From Cryptomeria japonica (Eukaryota; Streptophyta; Pinopsida; Cupressales; Cupressaceae), in contig NC_081408.1 in assembly GCF_030272615.1 (NCBI RefSeq), positions 615,288,476-615,352,475 of the forward strand: a stretch of 64,000 nt of DNA. The letters run 5' to 3'. Positions 11,486 through 24,035 of this stretch are shown in pieces. The translations under genes were made by a program, and so were the position numbers. Each line of letters opens with the position of its first letter. Within the stretch, counting starts at the first letter, position 1. The notes beneath the pieces are model-generated. The model was not told where the DNA came from. It was given only the letters and a program-made list of their open reading frames with translations, and made no database searches.

Positions 11486-12696
11486 ATTTAGATAACCAAA
11501 AGACAACTAAGAGGGGGGGGGTGAATAAGTTGTCACATATTACAAGAACATTTAGGAATTAAAACTTTAATACTGGAGCCCAAAACAATAATATCAGAAT
11601 AGCAGCCAATCCAATTAAGAATAAACAGTAATTATGGAATAAAATCCATCCACACAACACCAAGATTTGTACATGGAAAACCCGGTAAAGGAAAAAACCA
11701 CAGTGGAAAGCCTACCCACAGTCAAATAATACTTTTGTAGTAAGCATGTGAATTACAATGAAGGGGCTTGCACTTGCAGGAAGGCAAACAACCTAGAGCA
11801 CACAACTCATCACAAAAGGAGCCTCACTGACTACATATAAATCTAGACTACAATCCGGAGAAGTGTTGAACTGCAAAAGATAAAATCTCCTATGCCTGAG
11901 TATAGTTCCGGTTAAGCTCAATATCAAATGACTAAATCCTCTTACATAAACCCAATTCGATCTCCAATGATCGATCAAATCCTCTGCCTAAATGATATTA
12001 CATTATTCGCACATTACATTCCTTGACCATGATCACTTACTTTAAGCATGATGATCTACAATGAGATCTTACATCTATTAATACAAACCCTTGACCATAA
12101 ACAATCAGGTTAGCCACCAGACAATAAACTAGTTACATAATTACAAACCATGGTGGCCTTGGACCAACCAAATAATAACAACACATAAGACATCCCAAAA
12201 ATACATCAATAGGTCCTATCCACATGTTACATTAAAGCCGATCCATAACCTAGATCAACTGGGACCAAGTATAGGTCCACATGCTTCAACAATGATCTCC
12301 AACCACCAAGTCTCGAACATGATACCCAATAGCACCGTGAAACTCCATCAGAAGCTGCACCAACACCACTTATGCAATTCATCAAGGATCTCCATCAAAA
12401 TCTCTACTGTGAAACCCTCACCGGAACCAGAAACCAATCTTCTAAGCAAGCAGGGTAGCATTCAATCACCAGACCAAAACCAACTGACCAAATATGAGTA
12501 TAAGTATCATGAACAAGCCAATTCCATCACCAGACTATACCAGAGCCTACTAGATCATGCCGGATCCAAGTTAACCATAAACCACTTAACCTACCGGGAC
12601 CAGAAGGGTGTCGGTAAAAACATCCAAATAACTAGTGTTGACATCAATGATAAAACATCAATGCAACACATAATCAATTTTACCAAATGGCCAACA
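11486..12696 (-). repeat. 3' LTR of copia F
   Basis: On the minus strand it begins TGTTGGCCATTTGG at 12696, right after a polypurine tract, and runs to about 11486. It passes the CACCCCCCCCTCTTAG block typical of 3' ends of these copia LTRs (11503-11520). The terminal CA is mutated, so the lower boundary is uncertain by a few bases. It is inserted in the ORF of block J. The plus-strand open frame at 12292-12831 is chance. Confidence 0.65.
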
Positions 12697-12990
12697 ATCT
12701 CCCCCTATGGCATTGATGGCAACACTAGATGTGAAAAACATCTAAGTACCAAGAAATGCCGAACAAGTCTCCTCCTATGGAAGACATCCAACAATCACCT
12801 ACATATAGCTCTAAATATCTCTCCCTTTTAATTTTCATATCTCTCCCCCTTTGACATTTATCATTTTCTTTCTTTATCTTTTTCAAATCAATATCTCTCC
12901 CCCTTTGACATCAATGCCAGAAAGATGACATAAATATCAAAGCAAAAACATAAGTCTCTGAATCACAAAGCTGACTACTCCCCTTGAGTC
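12697..12990 (-). other. Polypurine tract array of copia F
   Basis: Minus-strand GGGGGAG-type tracts at about 12698-12706, 12841-12852, 12895-12905 and 12975-12983 lie between the RNase H stop and the LTR. The one beside the LTR is the likely plus-strand primer. Confidence 0.55.
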
Positions 12991-13065
12991 GTAGCATCCC
13001 ACATCAGTGCTAAAATGAATAGTATCTCAGATAATGCATGCCAGACTAATGCCAAACCACATCAA

Positions 13066-13497
13066 TCAAATCTCTATCGGAGGGGTAGAAACTCCCAATC
13101 TGTCTCTCAGGTACTCAAATGATTCCTTGGATAAAGGTTTAGTGAAAATATCTGCAATCTATTCTTTAGTGTTCATATAAACTAGTCTAACTTCATTTGC
13201 TTCCACCTTCTCCTTCAAAAAGTTATACTTGATAGATATATGCTTTGTTTTAGAATGAAATACTAGATTCTTTGATATATCAATAGCAGTAGAGTTATCA
13301 TAGCGAGTAACTACCGGTGCATCACAATCCACCTTTATATCCTTCAACATTTTCTTCATCCATAAAACTTGTGTATAGTTAGTAGCAAAAACAACATACT
13401 CAGCTTTAGTAGTAGATAAAGAGGTACATGACTGTTTCTTGCTGATCCATGAAACCAACTTCTTTCCAAGAAAGAAAGCTCCACCAGAAGTACTATA
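13066..13497 (-). pseudogene. pol: Copia F RNase H, C-terminal part
   Basis: Minus-strand frame with the typical copia RNase H end: VSWISKKQSCTSLSTTKAEY (catalytic Glu), then DNSTAIDISKN (catalytic Asp) and HSKTKHISIKYNFLKEKV. After a stop the frame continues through IADIFTKPL to a final TGA at 13066-13068. It is split from its upstream half (14520-15040) by a solo LTR. Closest in the window is copia G at 60988-61590. Confidence 0.85.
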
Positions 13498-14519
13498 TGT
13501 TGGTATTATAGATGTGTTACATTGGTTTTGTCATTGATGTCAACACTTGTCAACTCTTGAGAACACTTGGAGATCTTTGGTTATGTTCACTGGCATGTTC
13601 AGTGACTTATGCACAGTCACTGGTATCTGGTTCACTGATAGGATTATATTGTTCACCGGTAATGAGGATGATCTATTATCACCTAGAGATTACTTGGTTA
13701 TGTCAAAGAAATTGTTTGGACACTTGGTTTTGGTGATTTTATTATTGATCTAATCAAGTTTGCATATTTGTTGTTACTGGCAAATAGGTCTAGTTTATGG
13801 ACTGGCAAGCATTATCTATTCTAGATTAGCATGACACGTTATGGAGATGATTTGTTATTGTTGTAAATTCATTGAGCTGACATCATGCATCACATATTGA
13901 TGCAGTTGTAATTGATTTACTTGTAATATCTTAGTAAGCCGACCTACACATTTGGTCTTGGGTTTTGGTATATATGTAAAATCTCATTTATGAGATTATG
14001 TGGCAGAGTGTGAAAAGGATTGTAATAAGGTATATGCAAATATAAGTAGAGATATACATGCAAACATCATTTGAAGATTCAAGGAATGTTTGAAGAAGGC
14101 AATCAGAGCTTAACTGGTACTGAATCCACCATACGAAGATGCTATTTTGAGTAGTACATTATCATTGGATTTAACCATCCAATTGTAGTCAGTGTGACTC
14201 CCATTTTGTGATTGAGCAGTGAGCTCTAAGCAATTGGCCTTTCTGCATGTGCAGACCCCATTTGTACACACATACTATCTGTAGTAGTATCATCTGATTG
14301 TGGGTAAGGTTTCCCACTGTGGTTTTTCCCTTGTATGTTATTTATCTTCCTTTCTCATGCATTAAACTTTACCGGTATTGCAATTAACTGTTAAACTGTC
14401 TACTAACATTAAATTTTGGTTTACCGGTATTATGCACTAAGTTTGGTTAAGTTATATTTGGTTGAAATCAAGAGACAATTGATTCACCCCCCACTCTCAG
14501 TTGCCTTCGAGACCTAACA
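13498..14519 (+). mobile_element. Solo LTR of family C inside copia F
   Basis: About 1022 bp from TGTTGGTATTAT to CCTAACA, closely matching the 5' LTR of C1 at 38258-39299. It sits within the RNase H gene of F, whose frame resumes on either side. Flanking 5-mers CTATA and CTTTT match only partly, so the target duplication has decayed. No internal domain is present, so this is a product of LTR-LTR recombination. Confidence 0.8.
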
Positions 14520-15040
14520 CTTTTTTGGTCAACATCTCCAACCCAATCAACATCTGTATATGCACATAAATTAAAGTTATCATCCTTAGAATACTATAAG
14601 CCATATCCTGATGTACCTTGCAAGTATCTAAAAATCCTTGTCAACACCATCTCATGATTTTCTCTAGGATCACTCAGAAATTTTGAAACAATACAAACAA
14701 CATTCATAATGTCAGGCCTAGTTTGAGTCAAATAAAGTAGACCTCCAATCATAGATTTGTATCTTGTAGGATTTATTGGTGGAAAACCATCTTTTCTTGT
14801 CAATTCTCACTTGTAACCATAGGAGTACTTACTGGTTTAGGATCTCCCATACCAAATTTATTCAATAGTTATTTAGTATATTTAGTTTGACAGATAAAAA
14901 TGCCTTTGTCAGTCTGAGTAATCTACAAACCTAAGAAAAATTTCATCTCACCAATCATAGACATCTCAAATTCTTTTTCCATATTCTTAGAAAATTCTAT
15001 GCATAACTTATCTTCACCTCCAAAAATAATGTCATCAACA
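14520..15040 (-). pseudogene. pol: Copia F RT end and RNase H start
   Basis: Minus-strand fragment: the RT tail (EEFEMSMIGEMK-like, 14950-15000), then NPTRYKSMIGGLLYLTQTRPDIMNVVCIVSKF at 14700-14790, the conserved start of the copia RNase H region. It ends abruptly at 15040, just before the YVDD block, where element A begins without its own LTR terminus. The rest of F (RT, integrase, gag, 5' LTR) is missing. Confidence 0.8.
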
Positions 15041-16499
15041 AATAGAGACATGAAAACAAAGTATACAAAACTAAATATTATGCAAACCGGATGACGATTT
15101 GAATGCTCCTTCCATGCGGCTCCATTGTTCTTCTTTCCTCTTCAAACGGTTTGGTTGTGGATCTCACCTACAAGTGCACATACATGATTGAAAGCAAGAT
15201 TGACATTGATTATTGATCAAGAGTACTAGAAGCATAAATTCGATAGTCTGATTACCAATTATTAGCTTTGATGAATGAAGATCATCCAATTTATAGATAA
15301 ATTGGAGATAGGATCAAATTTAGCATGAAATGGATATTAGAAGCAATTGATTTCAAAATGGGAAAAATGAGTGAAAAGAAGAAGGTTATGACACCTTCTA
15401 TGTCATGAATTATGACATATTGCCAATGCAAAGCTTAGAGGACTAGAACCTTATGACATCTTGCTATGCCAAGAGTATGACGCATGAAGCACAAAAATAG
15501 GGAGCACTAAAGACAAGTTAATTAGGTGGAAATTAAAATTAGGAAATTAGAAAATAGGTGGAAATTAGGAATTAGGAAATAATGAAAATAGGAATTAGGA
15601 AATAATGAAATTAGAAATTAGGTAAATTAATCAATAATTTGTCGTTTATCAATTAATTCACAAAGAGGAATAATTAGCCAATTAAATGAACATTTAATTG
15701 TAATGAGAAGACTTAGGATAGATAAACAATTTATTAATCCTAAAGGAAGAAATGACACACACAAGGTTAAATGATTAAATCACGAAACCCTAGAAGATGA
15801 ATTAGGTCTTGAAAGATAATTGACTTGATTCGATTTTATTTTGGATTGATAAATGACCAATGTGATAAATGATTTGATTGAGAAAATGCGCCAATTGACG
15901 AGGAACAATGACAAATTGATCCAAATTGACACGATTGAGAAGGACAACGATCGATGACAAATTGATCGTTGAATGACAAGATTGACAAAAAAGACAAGGA
16001 TTGATGACAAAATAGATTGCAAAATGACAGGATTGAAAATGACCACGACTGATGACAAATCAATCACAAAATGACAAGATCGAACATGACAATGATCGAT
16101 GACAAATCGATCGTCAAAACGACAAGATTGAAGGATTGATGATAAATCAACAAGATTGATAAGAGGACAACGATCGATGACAAATCGATCGCAAGATTGA
16201 CAGGAAGACAAAACCCTAAATTAGGATTGACGATGTCCAAAATAATGACAAATGAGCATGCACATTGATGCAATAAGATAAAATTGATCAAAATCATGAC
16301 TGGATAGTGTTGTCGACAAGACCAAATTTGAAAACGAGACGAATGAAGAATGTAGAAGAATGACTCGATGCTCGCAAATGGTAAAAACCAAGTGCCAATC
16401 ATAGGAGAAATGTTAATGCGACGCAAAAACCTAAAATGAGGCAATGCGCAAATGTGAAAGTATGACTCCGCAAGCGTTGACCATTTTTAGGTGTCTACA
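15041..16499 (-). repeat. 3' LTR of element A (last ~101 bp missing)
   Basis: It begins TGTAGACACC at 16499 next to the PPT. It matches 31246-32704 base for base in length but stops at 15041 against copia F sequence. The 5' LTR shows that the missing end is the equivalent of 31145-31245. Open frames across 15780-16444 are translations of the internal repeat array, not genes. Confidence 0.9.
15880..16240 (-). repeat. GATGACAAAT/CGATCG array in LTR A
   Basis: About six units spaced 35-50 bp, each with gatgacaaat, often flanked by CGATCG palindromes (for example near 15948, 16098, 16174), plus gacaagattga links. The other LTR has the same array at 32085-32445. It lies in the 5' half of the LTR (U3-like), so it could be promoter or enhancer repeats; that is an inference. 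Confidence 0.6.
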
Positions 16500-16514
16500 T
16501 TTTGCCCCTCTTTG
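16500..16514 (-). other. Polypurine tract of element A
   Basis: Minus-strand CAAAGAGGGGCAAAA directly before the 3' LTR start. The same motif precedes the LTRs of B2 (33583-33597) and, on the plus strand, D (47409-47422). Confidence 0.85.
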
Positions 16515-17360
16515 AGACAATGCAATTTAAGCGTTGTTTCAAAGAACAGTAATGAAAATGCCCTAGACAATAATAATGACATATGCATGCCCCCTCGAGG
16601 AATTGGCCGGAAACATGTAGAAAAGAGGCCAATTGATCGATAAGAATGATAGGAGACGATAGGATCGAACGGACTGACAATCGGATACTGGATGCATGAA
16701 GGACAAGAAATTGAAAATGCAAAAGACCGTGACCAACATAAGATGGAGAGGATGCACATCAATCTATGGACTGACAAAGAGCTATAAATGAGGCAAAGAG
16801 AGTGACAATTACTCATTTGCATTAGACAAAGAGGAGGATTTGTTGCTCTGGACAAGGACACTTGCAGATAGATGGCGAACATTCCAATGGCAGATCACCT
16901 CAGGGAACGCGTACGCACATTCAGATGACCGAACGACGCAGGAGCAGCGGTATGGATCTCAAATACCCATGTTTTCAATTTCATGAATTTTGATTGCTTG
17001 CGGGACATTGCGGGGCCCATAAGGGATGCAGAAAAGGAATCCTGCGCTTGTGTAGGGCGAATCCTGCGCTTGTGTAGGGAGACACAAGCGTAGGTTACCC
17101 GACACAGGCGCAGGTTCCTTGACACAGGCGCAAGAGTGCATGGAAAACCCTAATTTTGGTCAAAATAACATGCAAATGATCCGGAAAGGGGGGACAAGGA
17201 TAGGATAGGTCAAATTAGATGAAAAACACCTTGATTAGACATGAAAATGAGGAAATGCAACCCATAGGAGCAAACCCTAAAACTGACAAAATTTGCCCCA
17301 ATTGTGATGCAGAGTCTACAGTATCCGTTGATCACACGGGAGAACCGACCTGATTGCTTC
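16515..17360. other. Region between PPT and antisense ORF of A
   Basis: No gene. It holds the GCGC-type repeat cluster at 17041-17135. Being upstream of the antisense plus-strand ORF, it could contain its promoter. The minus-strand open frames at 16487-16882 show no domain. Confidence 0.4.
17041..17135. repeat. ACACAGGCGCAG cluster with hairpin (3' side of A)
   Basis: Five units of the form cacaGGCGCAGg or its complement. 17063-17094 forms a 13-bp stem (CCTGCGCTTGTGT against ACACAAGCGTAGG, one mismatch) with a 6-base loop. Similar units occur in the 5' leader of the same element (30898-31020). Confidence 0.6.
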
Positions 17361-19100
17361 ATGCTATGACATAGACTCAGGAGCACAGAGAGAGATACCT
17401 TAGCAGGACTTGGGATATACTATGTCACATTCATGCCCGAGATTAGGGCAAACACAGGACTACTGACCGCATTGGCAGAGCAATGGCATTCAGAGACTTC
17501 CTCATTCCATCTGGCGACTGGAGAGGCGACGGTGACACTGGAGGATGTATGGCGTATCCTCTGCATTCCGATTCATGGAGAGATGATAGAGTATGACCCA
17601 GTGACAGGGAGAGATGCACTGTGCAGATTATTTGAGTGCGACATAGATGATCTAGATATTGTCGAGAGGGAGATTGGCTGGGAGACTATGGCATCAGAGT
17701 ATGATCGACGATACGTGGTGATAGCATGTCTACTGGTAGGAGATAGACGAGGACATGGATTCCCTATTGGATGGGGAAGAGTGCTAGAGCAGATGGTGAC
17801 AGAGGGGACGGTGTACACATGGGGACCATGTGTACTGGCTATGCTCTATTTTCAGCTACATCAGATAGCATATCAGGGAGTGCAGACTTTGAGTTGTGGA
17901 GTTACATTACTATAGGTATGGGCATTTGAGCACATAGCTATATGTCAACTGATCACAGATAGATAGGTAGTACCACACCGACCATATGTGTATTGCTATG
18001 GAGGAGCACTAAGACAGGGTCCTTTTGGATATATATTGTATTGGTGACATGAGCTAGATCGACTGAGAGAGTTCATATGGAGGCCATATTGTGATTGCCC
18101 TGGATGGTCAGATGATAGTGAGGAGCTACCGTATTGTAGATAGGAGAGGTACTTGATTGGGCAACCAGTGAATCGCCAGAGAGTGATCGAGTTGTACCTG
18201 CCAGAGAGAGTCAGACGACAGTTTGGAGAGAGGTAGGATGTACCCAGGAGGACTGCACACTTTGCCTGATCTCACAGAGAGACGAGTCAATGGGGGAGTA
18301 TGATTCAGCCACACATAGCATATGTGGACTTTTCACAGCGACAGCAGAGACAATGGGATTGGACATCAAATGTGGCAGACGCCGGGATGACAGAGGAGTA
18401 TGAGAGATGGTTTGCACAACGATAGCCAGTGCCATTGACAGATCCGAATATTCCAATACCGAGGCGACAGGAGGACTTCCCACTCACAGGAGAGGAGGAG
18501 GGAAATGATGAGGACGAGGAGGATGAGGATGGGGATGAGGATAGAGATGAGGACGGCGGGGATGAGGATGATGAGGAGCAGGAGGATGAGCCAGATTCAG
18601 GCGAGCATGAGGCATTACAGGACATACCCATAGAGCCAGGGACAGCTAGGACAGAGGAGATGGAGATATTTAGGGCTACCATAGCGAGTCAGCAGGATCA
18701 CATTGAGACTTTAGAGAGAGAGTATGATCAGTTCAGAGCGGAGATAGCTAGACTCATAGCGGCTCAAGATGCAGAGATGGCTCAGGCACAGCGAGAGGAA
18801 CAGAGAGTCACTGAGTATATTGGGTCGATTCGGGATGCCAGTGTACGGGAGCTAGGACAGATGCTGGTAGAGACCGGAGAGGAGATACGCCATTGGAGGT
18901 CACTATATGAGAGTGCAGTTCCACTAGAGCAGAGAGCACCTTCATATCGGGCACGATCGAGGACAGAGAGCAGGGCACGCTCTCAGAGGTCATTGAGCAG
19001 CATGGGGGTGAGTGGATCGATGAGACCACCACAGCCAGGACCAGGAGGGACATCATCTGCGAGACATTGCAAGGATGAGGAGGACCGAGGGAGCACCTAG
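17361..19100 (+). pseudogene. Antisense ORF of A with plant mobile domain
   Basis: A plus-strand ORF, opposite to gag-pol. Residues from about 17400 read like a plant mobile domain (PMD, the MAIN-like family): AGLGIYYV, then WHSETSSFHLATGEATVTLEDVWRILCIPIHG and later YVYCYGGALRQGP. After 18420 comes an Asp/Glu-rich linker (18490-18600), a coiled-coil-like stretch (EEMEIFRATIASQQDHIETL onward), and an Arg/Ser-rich tail ending at 19100. Stops at about 17367 (CGA to TGA), 17914, 17965 and 18423 break it. PMD genes are known as passengers of plant retroelements and as host genes in silencing and development; the role here is unknown. It is GC-richer than its surroundings. Element D carries a relative at 43802-45780. 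Confidence 0.7.
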
Positions 19101-20960
19101 TGATAGAGGCACGTGCTCCTTAGACAGACAGTGGACATTATGTAGTTTGACATTTTGTAGTCAGCCCGCGGGCCATACTTAGGACAGACAGTCCGATTTT
19201 GTACTCCGATATTATTGTGACATATGATATGATATGCATCGATATGACGGGATGCAACATGTTATGACTTATGTTATTTTCCATGTATGGATGACTTATA
19301 CACTATTTATGGACCTTTGTGGAATATGTATGGATGTATATATTTTTTTGCTTATGCATTTTTGATGCATTTATAATATGAAATGGATAAGATGCTTGAT
19401 GTGATGCGAATGTAATGCAAATGTACTAACCAAATGGATGCAGGATGCAACATATGTGTGGGGAAATCGGAGCACTAAACCGAACTGACTATCCGAACTG
19501 ACAGAAGAAATGTTAGTAAGAAGAAAATGAGACAGAAGACAGTTAAAGATGAAGAAAACTTGCTTTCAGGAATGCACTTTGTAGGTGAGAACCTTTATTT
19601 TTATGTAGCAAAATGGATGCGTAGCATCATGGCATTGAAGGCCAGAGCTGAAATGCAACCCTTTTTGCAAAAGACAGACACATCACAGACAAACAACAAT
19701 CACAATCAAGAAAAGGACCATGATCCATCCCGGTCACTCTAAATCACTCAGTGACATCATCGAGCAACATAGGAACATGACCGAAGCTAAAGATAAATCA
19801 ATAAAAAGATAAGATGCACAAATTCCAACAAATCAAACAAACATCTAGATCTTCGTTGTCAAAAGTTGAAAGTGCTGATAGGACGATCATGCTGTCTGGT
19901 TTCAGGACATGTGGTACCCCGTCTAAGACAGGACACAGTCTGGTTTCGAGTATACCACACCCTGTATAAGACCCATGATAGTAAGGACAAATGATTTGGA
20001 GGTTGATTGATATGACAATTCGGATTAGTTTGAATGTCTGGTTTGAGTGAAAAAGTTCATCTGTTAATGCGTGATTTCAATAAAGCACAATGTTTGATTG
20101 ATTGTGAGGCATTGGATGGATGCTCAGTGATCTGTCTATGCACCAAGGGATCCTTTATTGACAAAATGCTTGTTTTTGGATTTTAATGTTTTGAAATGTT
20201 TTTTTGTGTTCATTTTTTCAGGATTTTTTATGATTTTTTTAGAGATTTTCATTTTTTTAGGACATTATTCGATTTTTTTGTGAAGATTTTTTTTCAGGAC
20301 ATTATTCAATTTTTTTGGTCTTATTTCAGGACATTTTTCAATTTTTTTGAGATTTTTTAAGGACATTTTTGAATTTTTTTTTTTCTGAATTATTTCAGGA
20401 CGTTGTTAAATGTTTTTGAGATTTTTTCAGGGCATTTTTGAACGCAAAAGCTCCAGTGATTGATCATGACAAGGGAACGCACCCAATGTGCATCGGAAAG
20501 ACATACATAGACCGGGACCAAAACATATGGACAAAGAACTAGGGTATGCGAGACAATAATGTTGACCAATAACGAGCCTGGAATAGGACATCGGGTCAAG
20601 ACAAAGATAGACAGGAACCGGCCGAGAAAAAGCATAGCTTAAAGGTCATGATAGATGACGGAGCAACGATCTCATTTTACACACGGTGCCTATTTGCCAG
20701 GTTTTCACCAAGGTACTTGCCCCAAGCGCCTGTTTGCCAGGTTTTCACTAGAGGGCGAATCATTTTTCTTTGCTCTTTTTTTTTTTTTTTTGTATTTTTC
20801 ATTTTTATTTTTTTATTTTTGTATTTTTCATTTTTTTCATTTTTTTGTATTTTTTCAGAATCATATTTGAAGAAGCACTGATAGAAAATTATGCCCAGTA
20901 CTTGCGAAGATGCATGCTATTTATAGGATCGGACAGAGGTTCACCTTCCGGGGTAGCAAG
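19101..20960 (-). other. Untranslated region between integrase and antisense ORF of A
   Basis: No credible gene. It contains a T-rich tandem array (20205-20445), a block with ggttttcacc repeats (20690-20760), and a long T-rich tract (20763-20870). The last two resemble 35215-35325 in B2, which suggests that B2 derives from an A-like element. Confidence 0.5.
20205..20445 (-). repeat. ~35-bp T-rich tandem array
   Basis: Seven degenerate units of ttTCAGGACATTnTTcaATTTTTTTGAGATTTTT, with repeat starts near 20217, 20259, 20293, 20325, 20357, 20393 and 20427. Confidence 0.7.
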
Positions 20961-22904
20961 CTAATATGCCCCCGAGCCATATGCCGCAGTTACTATGAAA
21001 GGACCAACCCAATTAGGTTCAAATTTACCTTTGACGATGTCAGTAGACTGTGCATTCTTAGGGTTTGCCTTTAAAACTAGGTCTCCCACTTCGAAGTGTT
21101 GCCCTTTGACCTTCTTATTATAAGAGCGACGGAGACGGTTTTGATATGCTTGCAAATGTGTCAGAGCTGTCTGACGTTTCTCATCTAACATTTCAAGCTG
21201 ATGCAGTCGAGAGACTCTGTGTGTCTCGTCATCAATCAGATGTTGCAAGGAAACACGCAAGGAAGGAATCTCCACCTCCAAAGGTAAAATAGCTTCCGCA
21301 CCATACACCAAGGAATAAGGTGTTGCACCAGTAGGTGTGTGGATAGAAGTGCGATAAGCCCATAGTGCTAGATTCAGCTGTACATGCCAATCTTGACCAG
21401 CATCATTGACAACCTTTTTCAGGATCTTGATAATGGTTTTATTTGATGCTTTAGCTTGACCATTCCCCTATGGATAGTATGGACTGGAAAAACGGTGTTG
21501 GATATGAAACTTTGCACAAAGCTCTTTAACATATTTATTCTTGAAAGGACGACCATTATCAGTGACTATGGTAAGGGGAACCCCATATCTGCATATGATA
21601 TAATTCAGCAAGAATTTTGAAATTTGGACACTCATGATATAGGTCATGGGGATAGCCTTAATCCACTTTGTAAAATACTCTATGGCTGTGATGATGAACT
21701 TGTGTCCATTTGCACAGGTCGGGTGAATCTTGCCAATAAGATCCAATCCCCATTGAGAAAAAGGCCACAGAGATATGACAGAATGAAGCTCTTGGGCTAG
21801 TGCATGAATATAGTTTCCATGAATCTGGCATTTGTAGCACTTCTTAACAAAATCATGAACATTTTTTTCCAGAGTGAGCCAATAATACCCAGCACGAATC
21901 AACTTTTTAGCTAAGCTTAGACCATTGAAATGGCCCCCACATATACCATCGTGAACCTCGTGTAAAGCCGCTTGTGCTTCGTCAAAATCCAAACACCTGA
22001 GGAGGGTATGCTCAAAGGAACGACGGTAAAGGGTGTCGGCGATGATGACATATTTGGCTGTCTGTTGGATAAAGGCTCGGCGTTGGTTAGTGGAAAGGTT
22101 GGGTGGTAAGGTTTGGGATTGCAAATATTGATAGACGTCATTGTACCATGGGGAGTTGGGACCAACAAGAACGCACATCACATCCATTGTCGGAATGTCA
22201 AAAGAAGGAACCAGCAATTGTTCAACTAAAAATTCGCATTTGTCCATATTGCTTGGCATATTCAACATGGAAGCAATCGTAGCCATCGCATCTACTGACT
22301 TATTTTGGATTCTTGGAACTTGATTGAAATGGATAGCCGTGAACTTGGTCTTGAAGAAATCTACCATATGCTTATAGGGAATAAGCTTTTCATCTTTTGT
22401 TTCATAGTCATCATTCACTTGTCGGATGACTAATTGAGAATCTCCATAGACTTGCAAATGCTTGACATTCCAGTGGACTGCTACTTGGAGTCCTATAACC
22501 AGTGCTTCATACTCTGCAATGTTATTGGTGTAGGGTAAAGTTATTCTGTAAGACTTTGGAATAGCATCACCTTGAGGGGTGACAAACAAGATGCCTGCTC
22601 TGGACCCGAACTTGGTATGGGACCCATCAAAGTATAACTTCCATTCAGTAGATGATGTGAAAGCAAAGACTGATTCATCTGGAAAATCAGTCAACATGGG
22701 ATGATCATCAGAAAGAGGAGCCTCTGCAAGTTGATCTGCTATGACTTGTCCTTTTATGGCCGTTCGCTCCATATACTCAATGTCAAATTCACTGAGAATC
22801 ATGACCCATTTTGCTAGGCAACCCGTGAAAGCTGCTCGGCTAAGCAAATATTTTAAGGGGTCAATTTTTGCAACCAACAATGTTTGGTGGCTCAGCATAT
22901 AATG
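20961..22904 (-). pseudogene. pol: Element A second RNase H and integrase
   Basis: Minus-strand frame open from 22898 to 21468, then one TAG, then open to about 20961. Near residue 87 is an archaeal-type RNase H (WKLYFDGSHT, AEYEALVIGLQ, YGDSQLVIRQ) with the Asp, Glu and Asp of the active site. Integrase follows: an HHCC zinc module (VHDGICGGH ... CYKCQIHG), then a core with WGLDLIG and VTDNGRPF. Just past the stop the third catalytic residue, normally Glu in GQAEA, reads Lys (GQAKASNK). The C-terminal part has a GDLVL...KFEPNWVGPF block. So strand transfer is doubly disabled, by a CAG-to-TAG stop and by loss of the catalytic Glu. The two RNase H domains place the element in the Tat lineage. 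Confidence 0.85.
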
Positions 22905-24035
22905 TCAAAGTTTCTGCGTTGCAAATACCACTGCTAAGCATGCCCTTTCAATAGTTGAATAATTTAGCTCATAGCCTACCAGTGTCCGACTGATATAGTA
23001 AATAGCTCGCTCTTTGCCGTTCTCATCTTGTTGGGCCAAGAGAACTCCTAATGCCATTTCAGTTGCAGAAATATACAATAAAAATGGCTTTCCATCTATT
23101 GGAGGCATTAGAATAGGTGGCGACAGCAAATATTCTTTAAGAGCTTGAAAGGCTGGTTGACATTGCTCAGTCCATTTGAAAGCAACACCTTTATGCAATA
23201 GATGCTGGAATGGATGACATTTGTCGACCAACTGAGCTATGAAGTGGCGGATTGACTGGAGCTTTCCTTGCAGACTTCTTAATTGCCGGAGATTTGAAGG
23301 CAGAGGCATATCCATTATTGCTTTGACTTTGGCAGGGTCGACCTCAATGCCGTAGTGAGAAACAATGTATCCTAGTAACTTGCCAGCTGTGACACCAAAT
23401 ACACACTTCTTTGGATTGAGCCTGAGTTTGTAGGTCTCCATTCGGTCAAAGATTGGGCCCAGGATGGCCAGATGACTATCTCTAGTGACAGATTTGCATA
23501 ACAAGTCATCAACATAGTCCTCCATCAGAGTGTGCATGAAATCATGAAAAATTGTCGTCATTGCTCTTTGATATGTTGCACCTGAATTTTTAAGACCGAA
23601 GGGCATCACATTCAAACAATAGGTACCCCAAGCACAGGTGAATGCTATCTTATGCTGATCTTCAGGAGCAATGCGAATTTGGTTATAGCCGGAGAAACCA
23701 TCCATTAATGAAAGCATCTCATATCTAGCCGTCATGTCCACTATGATGTCTATGTTTGGCAATGGAAAATCATCTTTAGGGCATGCTTTATTGAGATCCC
23801 TAAAATCTGTGCAGATTCTGATGCCCCCAGTTACTTTGCTAACTGGCACTAAATTTGAAATCCAGTCTGCATAATCAATGGGTCTGATGAAGCCCACATC
23901 TAGCAATTTTTTTAATTCCACTTTGACCAAAAGAGCCACCTGAGGATGCATCTTTCTAAGTTTCTGTTTGACAGGCTTGGCATCCACTTTTAATGGCAAA
24001 TGATGAAGAACCAATTCTGGATCAAGGCTAGGCAT
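22905..24035 (-). pseudogene. pol: Element A reverse transcriptase and first RNase H
   Basis: About 377 residues open on the minus strand, starting with the Tat-type MPSLDPELVLHHLPL. RT motifs are intact: FRDLNKACPKDDFPLP (about 78-93), MDGFSGYNQI, MPFGLKNSGATYQR, and the catalytic YVDD at about 174-177. LGYIVSHYGIEV follows, and then the first RNase H (FLLYISATEMALGVLLAQ, YYISRTL). A TGA just after ATQKL (a CGA-to-TGA change fits) separates it from the next segment. This enzyme copies the element RNA into DNA. Confidence 0.9.

Noticed and set aside
12292-12831. 179-codon plus-strand frame as a gene
   Set aside because: Lies within LTR F and its 3' UTR on the opposite strand; contains the copia PPT region and no domain.
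15780-16444. Overlapping minus-strand open frames rich in CHFVIDLSS-like repeats (also 31985-32649)
   Set aside because: They are translations of the tandem repeat array inside LTR A and occur identically in both LTRs; no start context or domain.
18808-19056. Minus-strand frames antisense to the plant-mobile-domain ORF (also 17573-17818, 18211-18682)
   Set aside because: Shadows of the better supported plus-strand ORF with its PMD motif.
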